This document shows, piece by piece, positions 31,647-39,768 of a stretch of DNA of 39,819 nt. Location of the stretch: the NCBI GenBank assembly GCA_947643415.1, contig CANRWA010000033.1, positions 1 to 39,819 on the forward strand, given 5' to 3'. The notes beneath the pieces were generated by a model that saw only the letters and a list, made by a program, of their open reading frames with translations, ran no database searches and had not been told where the DNA came from. A program made the position numbers and the translations under genes. This DNA comes from an uncultured Clostridia bacterium. GTDB lineage: Bacteria > Bacillota > Clostridia > Lachnospirales > Lachnospiraceae. Within the stretch, counting starts at the first letter, position 1; each line of letters opens with the position of its first letter.

Positions 31647-32474
31647 TTATTCTTTCTCATCCCTCACTGGAATTTTTTGATCCATATTCATAATATGGTT
31701 GATGAGCCAGCTCGCAAGGAAATCAATCAGATCATCCAGGTAATCCTGCTGATTGTCATCCATCTCATCCAGATTGATCCTATCCATCTTATCAATAAAT
31801 GACTGATGCACATTTTGCTGGACCGTCAGCCCCCCATATTGAATACTCTGCATATAGCGTTCTTCATCCTGAAAATGTTTTACTGTATAGTCTTTCAGCT
31901 CCTCCACCACATCTGCGATAGCATCATATTTATCTGGGATAAATTCATCTCTGTTTAATTCATTCAGATCTGACAAAATCTCAAACAATCTTCTGTGCTG
32001 CCGGTCTATGATCTCCACGCCCGTGCAGTACTTATCAGAAAAGGCCAACATAACCGGATCAGTATGTACTGCTTTCATCTTTCCAATAAGTGTATCACTG
32101 GCAAGAATATGGCGGTATAACCATAACGACAGATATTCCATCATATCATGCAGAACCCGGATTCCTTTACTCACATCCATCGTATCCAGGTCAACACTGT
32201 TTACCTTTGCTGTAAACTCTGCATGCGCCTTCCTCTGGCTCACAAGTTCCGGATCATGGATTTCATTCATATAGTTTTCTTCATGAGCAAAATGCGTAGA
32301 CGCATATTCCTTTAATATCACCAGAAGATCTTTTGCAGACTGAAGCACTTCTGCTGGTTCCCTTGTTTCATCTGCCAGAACATTAGAAATTGTATTTATC
32401 GTGGTAAATAACTGGCGGTGTTCATTGTCAATGATCTCATATCCTGTCAGACAATCATCCGTAAACTGATACAT
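31647..32474 (-). CDS. Tandem-domain bacteriohemerythrin
   Basis: A 275-residue protein with two hemerythrin domains (about 5-130 and 143-270), each a four-helix diiron O2-binding fold. Domain 1 ligands: His19, His61, Glu65, His84, His122, Asp127. Domain 2: His160, His200, Glu204, His223, His260, Asp265. In the HxxxH pair of canonical hemerythrins the first His is Gln in both domains (Gln80, Gln219), an altered iron site. Proteins of this kind bind oxygen or NO or feed signalling; the neighbouring chemoreceptor fits a sensing role but that is inference. Own promoter at 32549-32577; the ATG follows AGAGAGGA. Confidence 0.88.
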   Translation of the reverse strand: MYQFTDDCLTGYEIIDNEHRQLFTTINTISNVLADETREPAEVLQSAKDLLVILKEYASTHFAHEENYMNEIHDPELVSQRKAHAEFTAKVNSVDLDTMDVSKGIRVLHDMMEYLSLWLYRHILASDTLIGKMKAVHTDPVMLAFSDKYCTGVEIIDRQHRRLFEILSDLNELNRDEFIPDKYDAIADVVEELKDYTVKHFQDEERYMQSIQYGGLTVQQNVHQSFIDKMDRINLDEMDDNQQDYLDDLIDFLASWLINHIMNMDQKIPVRDEKE

Positions 32475-32548
32475 ATTATTATCCTCTCTTCTCTCTTATA
32501 TTTACTTTGCCTGTAATTCATCTATATGCCCACTTTTTTCTATTTACC

Positions 32549-32577
32549 ATTATAGTCTATTTTAAATAAAATCTCAA
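32549..32577 (-). promoter_or_regulatory. Promoter of the bacteriohemerythrin gene
   Basis: Minus strand TTGAGA (32572-32577), 17 bases, perfect TATAAT (32549-32554), 75 bases upstream of the ATG and after the chemoreceptor gene. Confidence 0.75.
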
Positions 32578-32619
32578 TATATAATCTTCAACCCATAAGA
32601 ATGCCTGGCTGGCTCAATG

Positions 32620-34161
32620 TCATTCCTGTGCCAGCAAGACCTTAATCCGCTCTGCCATCTGATTCAATACTGCAACCTGCTCTGTCATCTCCTGAATATC
32701 TTTTGTATTGTTTTCTACCATATCATTGATGCCAGAAAATTCTGTATTTTCCTGTCTGATGCTTTCTGCGATATTCTCATTGATCTGCACTGTACTTCTA
32801 ATCACATCAGACTGTTTACTATGGGCCTCTCCCATTGAGGCAATGTTCCTTATAGATGTATGCAGGACATTGATCATATCCCGGATCCCTGCAAAAACTT
32901 CATTAAAATATTCATTCTGCTGTTCAAGCTTTTCAGAGTTTTCTTCCACGAACATCGTCATATCTGACACATTTTGCTGTACCTTGGCGATCACTTCCTT
33001 TACCTGCTCCAGGGATTCCTTTGTATCATTTGCCAGATTCCCAACTTCAGTGGCAACAACCGCAAAGCCCTTCCCTGCCTCGCCAGCTCTTGCAGCCTCG
33101 ATGGAAGCATTCAACGCCAGAAGATTCGTAGAAGCTGAAATATCGCCAATAATATTCAGGGTTACACCAATTTCCCCTACCGCTTTCGACAACTTAAGGG
33201 CAACCTGATTCGTGTTGTTCATTGATTCAGAAACCTTAACATTGATCTCCCTCAGTGAATGCAGCCGCTGTTCATTGTCTTTTGACTGCTCCAATAATTC
33301 TTTCGAACTGTTCTCCACCTCCGTCACATGCTGGCTGACAAGACCTTCCCACTGTTGGAGTTCATTCAGGTTTATAATGCTCTCTTCACTTTTGTCCCTC
33401 AATTCTGTATTAGTTGAGAGCAGGTGCTCACTTGTTGCCGACAACTCTTCGGCAGAAGCACTTTCACTTGACGTTATCGCCTCCAGCACATCCCCTGCCT
33501 TAACTAATTTCTCAGAAAGTTCTGAAACCGAACGCAGCATATTCTGAACCCTGTCATTGTTTTTTGCCATCTCATCTTTTTTTGCATTCACCAAAAACCT
33601 CTGGGACAACCAAGTAAAAAGCCAGATAAAACCCAGGGACAATACAACACAGACACATCTGTTTACCATATTTGGAACAAATAGTGCATCCTTGGCCGGA
33701 AGCAGAATATCACTCCGAAGGATCCATGATGCGGCGAGAGACAAGGCAATCTCTATACTTGTTATAACGACCATCCTGCTATCTAAAAACAGGGCTGTGG
33801 CCACTGTGAACAAAAATGCAAATGCCCAAAATTCTGTGGATGGGATCATATAAAGGATAAAATTGAACTGGGTAAACATAATAACCACAAGAAATATCTT
33901 ACAATGTTTTAACTTTTGCGGGATCACCATTTTTTCATGATAACCAGTCCGGATAAAAAAGATCGCAATTGCCAGATATAATAAGCAGGTAATATCAAAC
34001 AGAATCAGCATCGACCAGTTTACTGTGGGGAAAAGTCCAATCAATTTCTCAACACTATATAAAACACCTGCTGCCTGACATGCCCCAGGTACTGCTAAAA
34101 GGACAATGGTATAAACTTTGTTAATATAATCTTCCAGTGCTGTCAAATTTTTTGTCTCCAT
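32620..34161 (-). CDS. Methyl-accepting chemotaxis protein with multi-helix membrane sensor
   Basis: A 513-residue chemoreceptor. The first ~190 residues hold about six hydrophobic helices and almost no extracytoplasmic domain, unlike the usual two-helix receptor with a Cache or four-helix sensor. A helical signalling region follows, with the conserved tip [33 protein letters not shown]. There is no obvious HAMP domain. A 6-helix integral sensor resembles LuxN/CqsS-like or 7TMR-type input domains that bind hydrophobic signals within the membrane; that comparison is by layout only. It lies 20 bases after the KASIII-like gene, so the two are co-transcribed. ATG at 34161 after AGGAGG. Confidence 0.85.
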   Translation of the reverse strand: METKNLTALEDYINKVYTIVLLAVPGACQAAGVLYSVEKLIGLFPTVNWSMLILFDITCLLYLAIAIFFIRTGYHEKMVIPQKLKHCKIFLVVIMFTQFNFILYMIPSTEFWAFAFLFTVATALFLDSRMVVITSIEIALSLAASWILRSDILLPAKDALFVPNMVNRCVCVVLSLGFIWLFTWLSQRFLVNAKKDEMAKNNDRVQNMLRSVSELSEKLVKAGDVLEAITSSESASAEELSATSEHLLSTNTELRDKSEESIINLNELQQWEGLVSQHVTEVENSSKELLEQSKDNEQRLHSLREINVKVSESMNNTNQVALKLSKAVGEIGVTLNIIGDISASTNLLALNASIEAARAGEAGKGFAVVATEVGNLANDTKESLEQVKEVIAKVQQNVSDMTMFVEENSEKLEQQNEYFNEVFAGIRDMINVLHTSIRNIASMGEAHSKQSDVIRSTVQINENIAESIRQENTEFSGINDMVENNTKDIQEMTEQVAVLNQMAERIKVLLAQE

Positions 34162-34181
34162 AGAAATTACCTCCTGATGTT

Positions 34182-35177
34182 TTAAAATTCATATAACTGT
34201 ACAATTATAGCATAACCGGCACCAATAGTACAGAATATAATCCGTTTTCCCTTGTTTGCATATGTATCCCACATACGGTTCAGACATAAAATTGGACATG
34301 TATTACCTGTATAGCCATACTCCTTTCCCACAAAATGGTACTTATCTCCCTTGATCCCCAATATCTCCAAAGTTTTCATATTATAATCATCGCTTAGCTG
34401 CGAAAATACAAAGTAATCAATATCCTCTGCTTTCAGAGAATTGCGTTCCAGCACCTGATTAATCTGTCTTGCCCAATATTCCGGTACAAAATCCATAGAA
34501 AAGGGATTCCATTCCAGTCTCTTCTCATTTGGCTGAATGGCTTTCAGCGGAACTTTCGAAAGTCCACACTTTGGATAGGTCACATACTGGTGAAAACCAG
34601 CATCTATATAAACTTCTGTATCAATAAATCCCCTTTTTCTATCTTCTTCCATGGCAGATACCGCAACACATGCCGCAGCGTCAGCAAAATTGGCATATAC
34701 TACCGTATCTGACCACAGCGCAATGGGAGAGATACAGAAACAACCAACTACCAATGCATTTTGGATATCACTATTCAGCATATATTTGTGCACAATGTCA
34801 AGTCCCTGTATCATTCCTGTACAATTTGAGTTTATGTCAAATGCAATTTTTACTCTTTTCAGCTTTTCTCCGTATATCCCCACCAGTTTCATCGCATTTG
34901 AGGGTGACAGATATTCTGGGGTATCTGAGCAAAATACAAGCATATCAATTTTTTCCAGATCAATATTGTTTTTTTCTGCGCAATGATCAATGGCATTCTC
35001 ACACATGGAGATGGCATTTTCCCCTTCTGAGATAAAGTATCTCTTTCTTCTGCCCAAATGTTCCATCAAATTATGGGCGCTCAGGCCCATTGCCCCAAAA
35101 TGTTCATCTAATTCTTCATTATACACTTTATTATTTGGAATATATACTCCTGTGCCCTGCATTATTACGTTCTTCAT
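34182..35177 (-). CDS. Ketoacyl-ACP synthase III-like protein (FabH superfamily) with altered triad
   Basis: A 331-residue thiolase-fold protein of the FabH/PqsD/CHS-like group. The nucleophile is Cys119 in [15 protein letters not shown] and the Asn is Asn292 in GYTGNTCPI. At the position of the FabH PHQAN histidine the sequence reads VFSQLSDD, placing Ser259 where His is expected, so decarboxylating condensation may be impaired and acyl transfer to another acceptor is possible. No other fatty acid genes are nearby. Its operon partner is a chemoreceptor, and a PadR regulator is divergent. It could make a small acyl-derived signal, which is inference. ATG at 35177 after AAAGGAG. Confidence 0.8.
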   Translation of the reverse strand: MKNVIMQGTGVYIPNNKVYNEELDEHFGAMGLSAHNLMEHLGRRKRYFISEGENAISMCENAIDHCAEKNNIDLEKIDMLVFCSDTPEYLSPSNAMKLVGIYGEKLKRVKIAFDINSNCTGMIQGLDIVHKYMLNSDIQNALVVGCFCISPIALWSDTVVYANFADAAACVAVSAMEEDRKRGFIDTEVYIDAGFHQYVTYPKCGLSKVPLKAIQPNEKRLEWNPFSMDFVPEYWARQINQVLERNSLKAEDIDYFVFSQLSDDYNMKTLEILGIKGDKYHFVGKEYGYTGNTCPILCLNRMWDTYANKGKRIIFCTIGAGYAIIVQLYEF

Positions 35178-35241
35178 AGGTTGTTTCTCCTTTATGTATT
35201 TCTCATATATTTTATTGTGGAATTATTTGTAAATTAACATA

Positions 35242-35270
35242 TTGACAACAGATACACTTTCTGTTATATT
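35242..35270 (+). promoter_or_regulatory. padR promoter with internal palindrome
   Basis: TTGACA (35242-35247), 17 bases, TATATT (35265-35270). The spacer itself is an inverted repeat ACAGA-N7-TCTGT, a likely PadR operator controlling this gene and perhaps the divergent KASIII-like gene. Confidence 0.65.
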
Positions 35271-35299
35271 TATAAGTAGAACTTTTTCGGGAGGTAGCT

Positions 35300-35647
35300 A
35301 TGGCACACAAAAACAGCCTTACAACTGGAATAACGGACTTATTAGTTCTTTCCATATTGAACAGGCAAGATAGTTATGTATACGAGATCTCAAAAACCAT
35401 TGCCAACAATTCTGATGGTATGTTGACGATTTCCCACAACACAGTTTATACTGCAACCTATAAACTGCAAGAAGCTAATATGATCAGTGAATATACCAAA
35501 CTTGTAGGCAAAAAAAGAACTCGGGTATATTATCATCTTGAATCTAAGGGAAAAGAATATTTGAATAAGCTATCAGAAGAATACTCCAAAATGACCAAAG
35601 GGGTACAGAATGTTCTTGGGTCATTGGACGCTGTTGAAAATGACTGA
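35300..35647 (+). CDS. PadR-family transcriptional regulator
   Basis: A 115-residue winged-helix regulator: TTGITDLLVLSILNRQDSYVYEISKTI, then SHNTVYTATYKLQEANMISEY and KKRTRVYYHLESKGKEYL are the helix-turn-helix and wing of PadR. It is divergent from the KASIII-like/chemoreceptor operon across a 122-base gap, so those genes are its likely targets along with itself. The ATG at 35300 follows GGGAGGT. The last codons and stop lie in a 15-bp hairpin. Inducer unknown. Confidence 0.9.
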   Translation: MAHKNSLTTGITDLLVLSILNRQDSYVYEISKTIANNSDGMLTISHNTVYTATYKLQEANMISEYTKLVGKKRTRVYYHLESKGKEYLNKLSEEYSKMTKGVQNVLGSLDAVEND

Positions 35648-35664
35648 CCGTCATTTTCAACAGC
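35630..35664. other. Hairpin enclosing the padR stop codon
   Basis: GCTGTTGAAAATGAC and GTCATTTTCAACAGC form a 15-bp perfect stem. The TGA stop sits in the five-base loop. No T-run follows on either strand. It could block 3' exonucleases or act as a weak bidirectional barrier between padR and agrD. Confidence 0.6.
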
Positions 35665-35768
35665 CACCATTGGAACCTGCTTTCCTATTCAAAAATATTC
35701 TTATGTTTAAGTCTTGGAATATTGACTATATTTTTACTTTTCTTTGATTCATCTGCATTAATAATAAT

Positions 35769-35897
35769 TTACTCAAGCCCTTTCGGTACTTTTGGTTCAT
35801 ATGCCCTTCCTACACATTGACAGTTTGCAAATACAACTGCCATAATTCCCATTAAAGATAAGACCACATTAGAACATCTAGCAAACAAAGCTTTCAT
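35769..35897 (-). CDS. agrD: AgrD-like cyclic lactone autoinducer peptide precursor
   Basis: A 42-residue peptide. It begins with a basic amphipathic/hydrophobic leader (MKALFARCSNVV..., about 1-24), then ANCQCVGRA (24-32) and the acidic proline-rich recognition tail YEPKVPKGLE, which matches the conserved D/E-P-x-x-P tail of AgrD propeptides. By alignment with staphylococcal AgrD the macrocycle would run from Cys28 to Ala32 (CVGRA), with cleavage before Tyr33; a ring to Tyr33 or use of Cys26 is possible. The ATG at 35897 follows AAAGGAGG. It is transcribed away from agrC, agrA and agrB, with its own promoter and AgrA-type box. Confidence 0.85.
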   Translation of the reverse strand: MKALFARCSNVVLSLMGIMAVVFANCQCVGRAYEPKVPKGLE

Positions 35898-35984
35898 TAC
35901 TTTCAATCCTCCTTTCCAATACGTCAAAATTATCAAGATCTCTCATTGAAATTACAAAATACCTATGTATGATCTATTATCATT

Positions 35985-36013
35985 ATTGTATCTTTGTTTT
36001 TATGCCACGTCAA
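35985..36013 (-). promoter_or_regulatory. agrD promoter
   Basis: Minus strand TTGACG (36008-36013), 17 bases, TACAAT (35985-35990). The leader before the agrD ATG is about 80 bases. Confidence 0.75.
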
Positions 36014-36019
36014 TATACT

Positions 36020-36050
36020 GTGCACGAATACCCCCTATCAGTGCACGAAT
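36020..36050 (-). promoter_or_regulatory. Direct-repeat AgrA/LytTR box
   Basis: GTGCACGAAT occurs at 36020-36029 and again, identical, at 36041-36050: a 21-base period (two helical turns) with an 11-base gap. On the minus strand the box ends six bases before the -35 of agrD. LytTR regulators such as AgrA bind paired direct repeats with this spacing, next to the promoter they activate. Confidence 0.75.
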
Positions 36051-36133
36051 TGTTACTTTTCGCCGCTCTGGCTGAAGAGTGGGCCCAAGAATGAAAGGAA
36101 ATCACGATTTCTGTTGTATATGGCATTTGATAT

Positions 36134-36163
36134 TTGACAATTCATTCCTATTAAGGTTAAAAT
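36134..36163 (+). promoter_or_regulatory. agrC promoter
   Basis: TTGACA (36134-36139), 18 bases, TAAAAT (36158-36163), 37 bases before the ATG at 36200. The AgrA box lies about 85 bases upstream and could also serve this promoter. Confidence 0.6.
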
Positions 36164-36199
36164 AGAATTATTATATCATCAACATCTTGGAGAATTATT

Positions 36200-37540
36200 A
36201 TGACTGCAGCTTACCTTTGGGAGATATTCGTGAACCTCATCGAAAATACAATCGTTGCCTTTTTAGTGTTTCATCGTTTAACATTAAGAGACTCCAGATA
36301 TTATACAGGAACATTTATTTGTTTTGTGTCTATTTCCGTTTTCTTAACATCTTATTGTAATCTGTATATGATCAGCACTACTGCAACCCAACTGATTTTT
36401 TTCCTGTTTCGTCTGATATACATATCGATATGTTTTCGGAACTCTTTCTCAGAGAAAACATTTACCTGTTGCCTTCCAAGCTTTATCAGCATTTCTGCTG
36501 ACCAGATCACCTACACCATTGCACTCATCCTCTCCGCCAATAATCTTTCTTCTTTTGATTTTTTAGGGGAAAACCGTGTCCTCTCAACCCTGCTTTATCT
36601 AATATTTACATTTGTTTTTATGCGCATTTTTTTACATGTTTTAAAAGATATATCTGCCTTACCGGACAAACTTTATGTCTTTCTGGTGATAACTACTGCC
36701 GCCGCTTTGTTTGTATCCACCTTTTTCCTAAACATTATTGTTGAAATAGATACGGACGCACTACCCATGAAATACCGGATACAACTAAACAGTATCAGCA
36801 TCTTTATTCTGACCGTTTTCCTTACAATGCTGTTTTTGGTTCAGGTCATCAGCAGGACATTCCAGGAAAATATAAAACTGACAGAACAGATATATATGCA
36901 TGAAAAAAATGAAGAGTTTAACAGATCCGTTCTGCAGTCTGTAAAGAGCCTGCACAAATGGAAACATGATTATTCTAACCATCTGGCTGTGATCCATGAA
37001 CTGATTGAGACAAAATCCTATAGCAAAGTACGCCAGTATGTAGACAATCAACTAAAATGCCTTTCCAAAACATTCCCCGTCATAAATACAGGACACCACA
37101 TAATTGATGCGATATTGACTAACAAATATGCTGTCACACAATCCGAACAGATATCTTTTGAGTACTCTGTGATTCTCCCTGAACACTTTCCTGTCAGTGA
37201 CATTGAAATCACAGGCATTCTGGGAAATCTTCTTGATAATTCCATAGAAGCCTGTAAATCCATAGACCAAAAGGAGGAGGTCTGTCTTCCTTATATCAAG
37301 TTAGTTCTGAAACCACAACGGAGTATGTTCCATATTCATGTCAAAAACAGTTCTTCTGGAAACTACCTGTACCATTCTAACGGACAGCTAAAAACCACAA
37401 AAAAGGAATCAGAACTCCATGGCAGGGGATTATCAAATATTACCGAAATCGCTGAATCCCATTCCGGATTCTGCCATATAACTGCCGGATCGGATTATTT
37501 TAGTGTTGATGTATATATCCCATTACTTACAGAGAGGTAA
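36200..37540 (+). CDS. agrC: AgrC-like quorum-sensing histidine kinase
   Basis: A 446-residue HPK10-type kinase. About six to seven hydrophobic helices in residues 5-220 form the peptide-sensing domain. The cytoplasmic part has the AgrC phosphorylation motif KSLHKWKHDYSNHL (His256), the N box ILGNLLDNSIEA (about 340-351), and a GHKL glycine loop HGRGLSNI (407-414). Such kinases detect the cyclic AgrD peptide outside the cell and phosphorylate AgrA. The ATG at 36200 follows GGAG at seven bases. It ends six bases before agrA. Confidence 0.9.
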   Translation: MTAAYLWEIFVNLIENTIVAFLVFHRLTLRDSRYYTGTFICFVSISVFLTSYCNLYMISTTATQLIFFLFRLIYISICFRNSFSEKTFTCCLPSFISISADQITYTIALILSANNLSSFDFLGENRVLSTLLYLIFTFVFMRIFLHVLKDISALPDKLYVFLVITTAAALFVSTFFLNIIVEIDTDALPMKYRIQLNSISIFILTVFLTMLFLVQVISRTFQENIKLTEQIYMHEKNEEFNRSVLQSVKSLHKWKHDYSNHLAVIHELIETKSYSKVRQYVDNQLKCLSKTFPVINTGHHIIDAILTNKYAVTQSEQISFEYSVILPEHFPVSDIEITGILGNLLDNSIEACKSIDQKEEVCLPYIKLVLKPQRSMFHIHVKNSSSGNYLYHSNGQLKTTKKESELHGRGLSNITEIAESHSGFCHITAGSDYFSVDVYIPLLTER

Positions 37541-37546
37541 AACAAT

Positions 37547-38256
37547 ATGAAATTAAATGTGACAATCTTAGAAGATGAAACAATCCATGCTGTACAGCTA
37601 CAGCAGCTATTGGTAAACTGGGGGAAGAAAAATGATATTCCTATATCCACACGGCACTATTTATATGCCAAAGATTTTTTAGAAGAAAAAATTATGACGA
37701 AGATGAACTCTTTTTTATTGATATTGAATTAGGGACAGCGAATGGAATGGATATTGCAAAACAGTTGCGAAAAGATGGTTTTGGCGGGAATATCATCTTC
37801 CTGACTGCCTTTTCAGAATATGTCTTTGACGGATACCACGTTCAGGCTTTAGATTATTTATTAAAACCAATCAGCCTTGAAAAACTTGACCAATGTATGA
37901 AACCCATTTGGAGAAATATGAAAGGTTCCTATCATATATACAGTACCAAAACTGAGATAGTAAAAATCCCATATAACAAAATATTGGCATTTACTTCCTT
38001 TCAGCATTATATTAATATAATTACTCAGGAAAATAATAACCCTGTCTGTTTTCGTCAGAAAATCACACTAAAAACCCTACAGAAGCAGTTACCTGGAGAA
38101 TTCGTCCGCTGCCACCGGACAATCATCATAAATATTAATAAAGTTATGAAACTGACCAGAAAAGACGTTACTCTTTGCGATAATTCAGTTTATCCGGTAT
38201 CTGAAAGTTATCTGGACCAAGTGCGTGAAACCTTTTCTGAGCTGCTTAATACATAA
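37547..38256 (+). pseudogene. agrA: AgrA-like LytTR response regulator, frameshifted
   Basis: Two frames together make a full AgrA of about 236 residues. The first (37547-37732) reads VTILEDETIHAVQLQQLL...KDFLEEK and then ends early. The second resumes as YDEDELFFIDIELGTANGM (phosphoacceptor Asp in FIDIEL) and continues through FLTAFSEYVFDGYHVQALDYLLKPI to a LytTR DNA-binding domain with GEFVRCHRTIIININKV. One base is missing at T6 (37675-37680) or A6 (37686-37691); adding an A gives the better protein. It may be a null mutation, a phase-variable tract, slippage decoding, or a sequencing error. Confidence 0.85.
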
Positions 38257-38274
38257 CGTAAAAGGAGAAAATGT

Positions 38275-38850
38275 ATGATACATAATATAGCTGTAAAAAT
38301 AGTCGATTTATTATTGAAATATGGTTCAGCCCCAAAAAGCCGTGACATATATATTTATGGAACAGAGTGTTTCATAAGCGAAATGATAGGAAATTTCCTA
38401 TTATTCTGCATTGCCCTGCCACTGCATCAGGGATGGGCAATGCTTTTATGGCTCATTTCCTTTTTGTCCATCCGTATCCACCTGGGCGGATATCATGCCC
38501 CTTATCATTGGTTGTGCCTGCTCGTCAGTACATTCATCGGCATAAGCAGCATATTTTTTAACTGGATCTGGATTTCCATAAAAGGTTACTCACTATTGGT
38601 TCTCTTGTTATGTGATGCCTATATCTTTTTAACAAAAGCTGTTGTCCATAAAAATCATCCCATGTCCCCCAAAAAATTATACCGGGAACGGCTCTTATTG
38701 TTGATCAATACATTTATAATCACTATTGTCGTAGTGGTATGTTTATTTGTTGGTAATAACTGGTATTCTCCTATTTTATCCGGTTTATTCTGTTCTGTAG
38801 GAATGTCTCTGATCACTAAATTTCCTAAACGTTCCTCGGATACTGACTGA
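38275..38850 (+). CDS. agrB: AgrB-like peptide-processing membrane protease
   Basis: A 191-residue integral membrane cysteine protease that trims and cyclises AgrD. The catalytic region RIHLGGYHAPYHWLC has Arg67, Gly72, His74 and Cys81, matching the spacing of staphylococcal AgrB (Arg70, Gly75, His77, Cys84). Hydrophobic helices occupy most of the rest. The start is the ATG at 38275, eight bases after AAGGAG; an ATG at 38271 is out of frame. Genes run C-A-B rather than the usual B-D-C-A. The 3' end abuts an acetolactate synthase relic. Confidence 0.92.
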   Translation: MIHNIAVKIVDLLLKYGSAPKSRDIYIYGTECFISEMIGNFLLFCIALPLHQGWAMLLWLISFLSIRIHLGGYHAPYHWLCLLVSTFIGISSIFFNWIWISIKGYSLLVLLLCDAYIFLTKAVVHKNHPMSPKKLYRERLLLLINTFIITIVVVVCLFVGNNWYSPILSGLFCSVGMSLITKFPKRSSDTD

Positions 38851-38861
38851 ATTCTGCTGCA

Positions 38862-39633
38862 ACGCCTCCCCGATTCCCAAAATCATGTCATTCAGGGAGT
38901 TCCCCGGCGGAACAATCGGCATAACATTGATTTCTCTGTCTATGATAAATTCAATAACCGTAGGCGTTTTCACATTCTGCTTTGCGCTGATCAAAGCTGT
39001 TTTTATATCCTCTGGTTTTGTTACACGGATGCCCTTCGCCCCGTAGCTTTCTGCCAATGCTATAAAATCAGGGGTATATTCTGGGCAGCAATGATCCAGG
39101 GTACTACAGCGCCTGTTTCACAACTTCTTCGGTAACGCATACAGGTACCCGAATAACGCCTGTCATTTCTGCAAGCTCTGTCATTTCTTTATTTGCATGG
39201 GCAATATTCACTCCGCCGCCTATCAAAAAAACAGGTTTATCCGCATGACTCAAAATATCCAATGCTTTATTTAATTGTCCCATATGAACGGAAGTATTCG
39301 GCTTATAGCCTCTGACCCTTATTTTCTTTGGATAAACATCGCTGCCATATGTTTTCTGGACATCCTTTGGCAAACCAACAACAACTGCTACTGGCTTTCC
39401 CGACTTTGCAATATAAAAAGCCTTTTTAATTATTTCTGCCAAATCCTCTCTTTTTTGTACAATTACCGCATATTTGCTGATGCTTCTTGTAATGCCTGCG
39501 ATATCCACTTCTTGAAAAGAATCCTTCCCAATAAGACTGACTGGCACTTGCCCCGTAAAGCATAAATAACATCGATCTCCTTTTCTCCATATAACGCATT
39601 AAATAGGTCTATTGCCCGCCCTCCTGGATAAGC
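38862..39633 (-). pseudogene. ilvB: Acetolactate synthase large subunit, multiply deleted relic
   Basis: Three segments of one thiamine-diphosphate enzyme remain, in different frames. The first (39559-39633) reads AYPGGRAIDLFNALYGE. The second (39104-39553) starts GQVPVSLIGKDSFQEVDI and runs to VPVCVTEEVVKQAL, then a stop. The third (about 38866-39084) reads PEYTPDFIALAESYGAKGIRV and VNVMPIVPPGNSL-like sequence (EINVMPIVPPGNSLNDMI). Compared with intact IlvB, the first joint lacks about 60 residues including the catalytic Glu and the second about 230 including the ThDP site. The native C-terminal stop is lost and the frame runs into agrB antisense. It cannot be functional. Confidence 0.85.
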
Positions 39634-39730
39634 AAAAATTCATCACCGGATTTTTATGGGAGATTATATGCCAGACCATGACAACTACATTATAACAGAA
39701 CTCGTAGTCAACAGACTAAAGTCTATAACA

Positions 39731-39762
39731 AAAGCCTGCAAACACCAATGTTCACAGGCTTT
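39731..39762 (-). terminator. tRNA-Asn terminator
   Basis: AAAGCCTG and CAGGCTTT form an 8-bp stem with an inner AACA/TGTT pairing; on the minus strand TTTTGTTATAG follows. Confidence 0.75.
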
Positions 39763-39768
39763 CTCTAA

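Noticed and set aside
37675..37691. Programmed -1 ribosomal frameshifting in agrA
   Set aside because: The tract is only six A, no classical X-XXY-YYZ heptamer in the right frame and no obvious downstream stem; a mutation or sequence error is simpler.
38785..39057. Intact 90-residue gene overlapping agrB
   Set aside because: It is the C-terminal fragment of acetolactate synthase running past its lost stop into agrB antisense.
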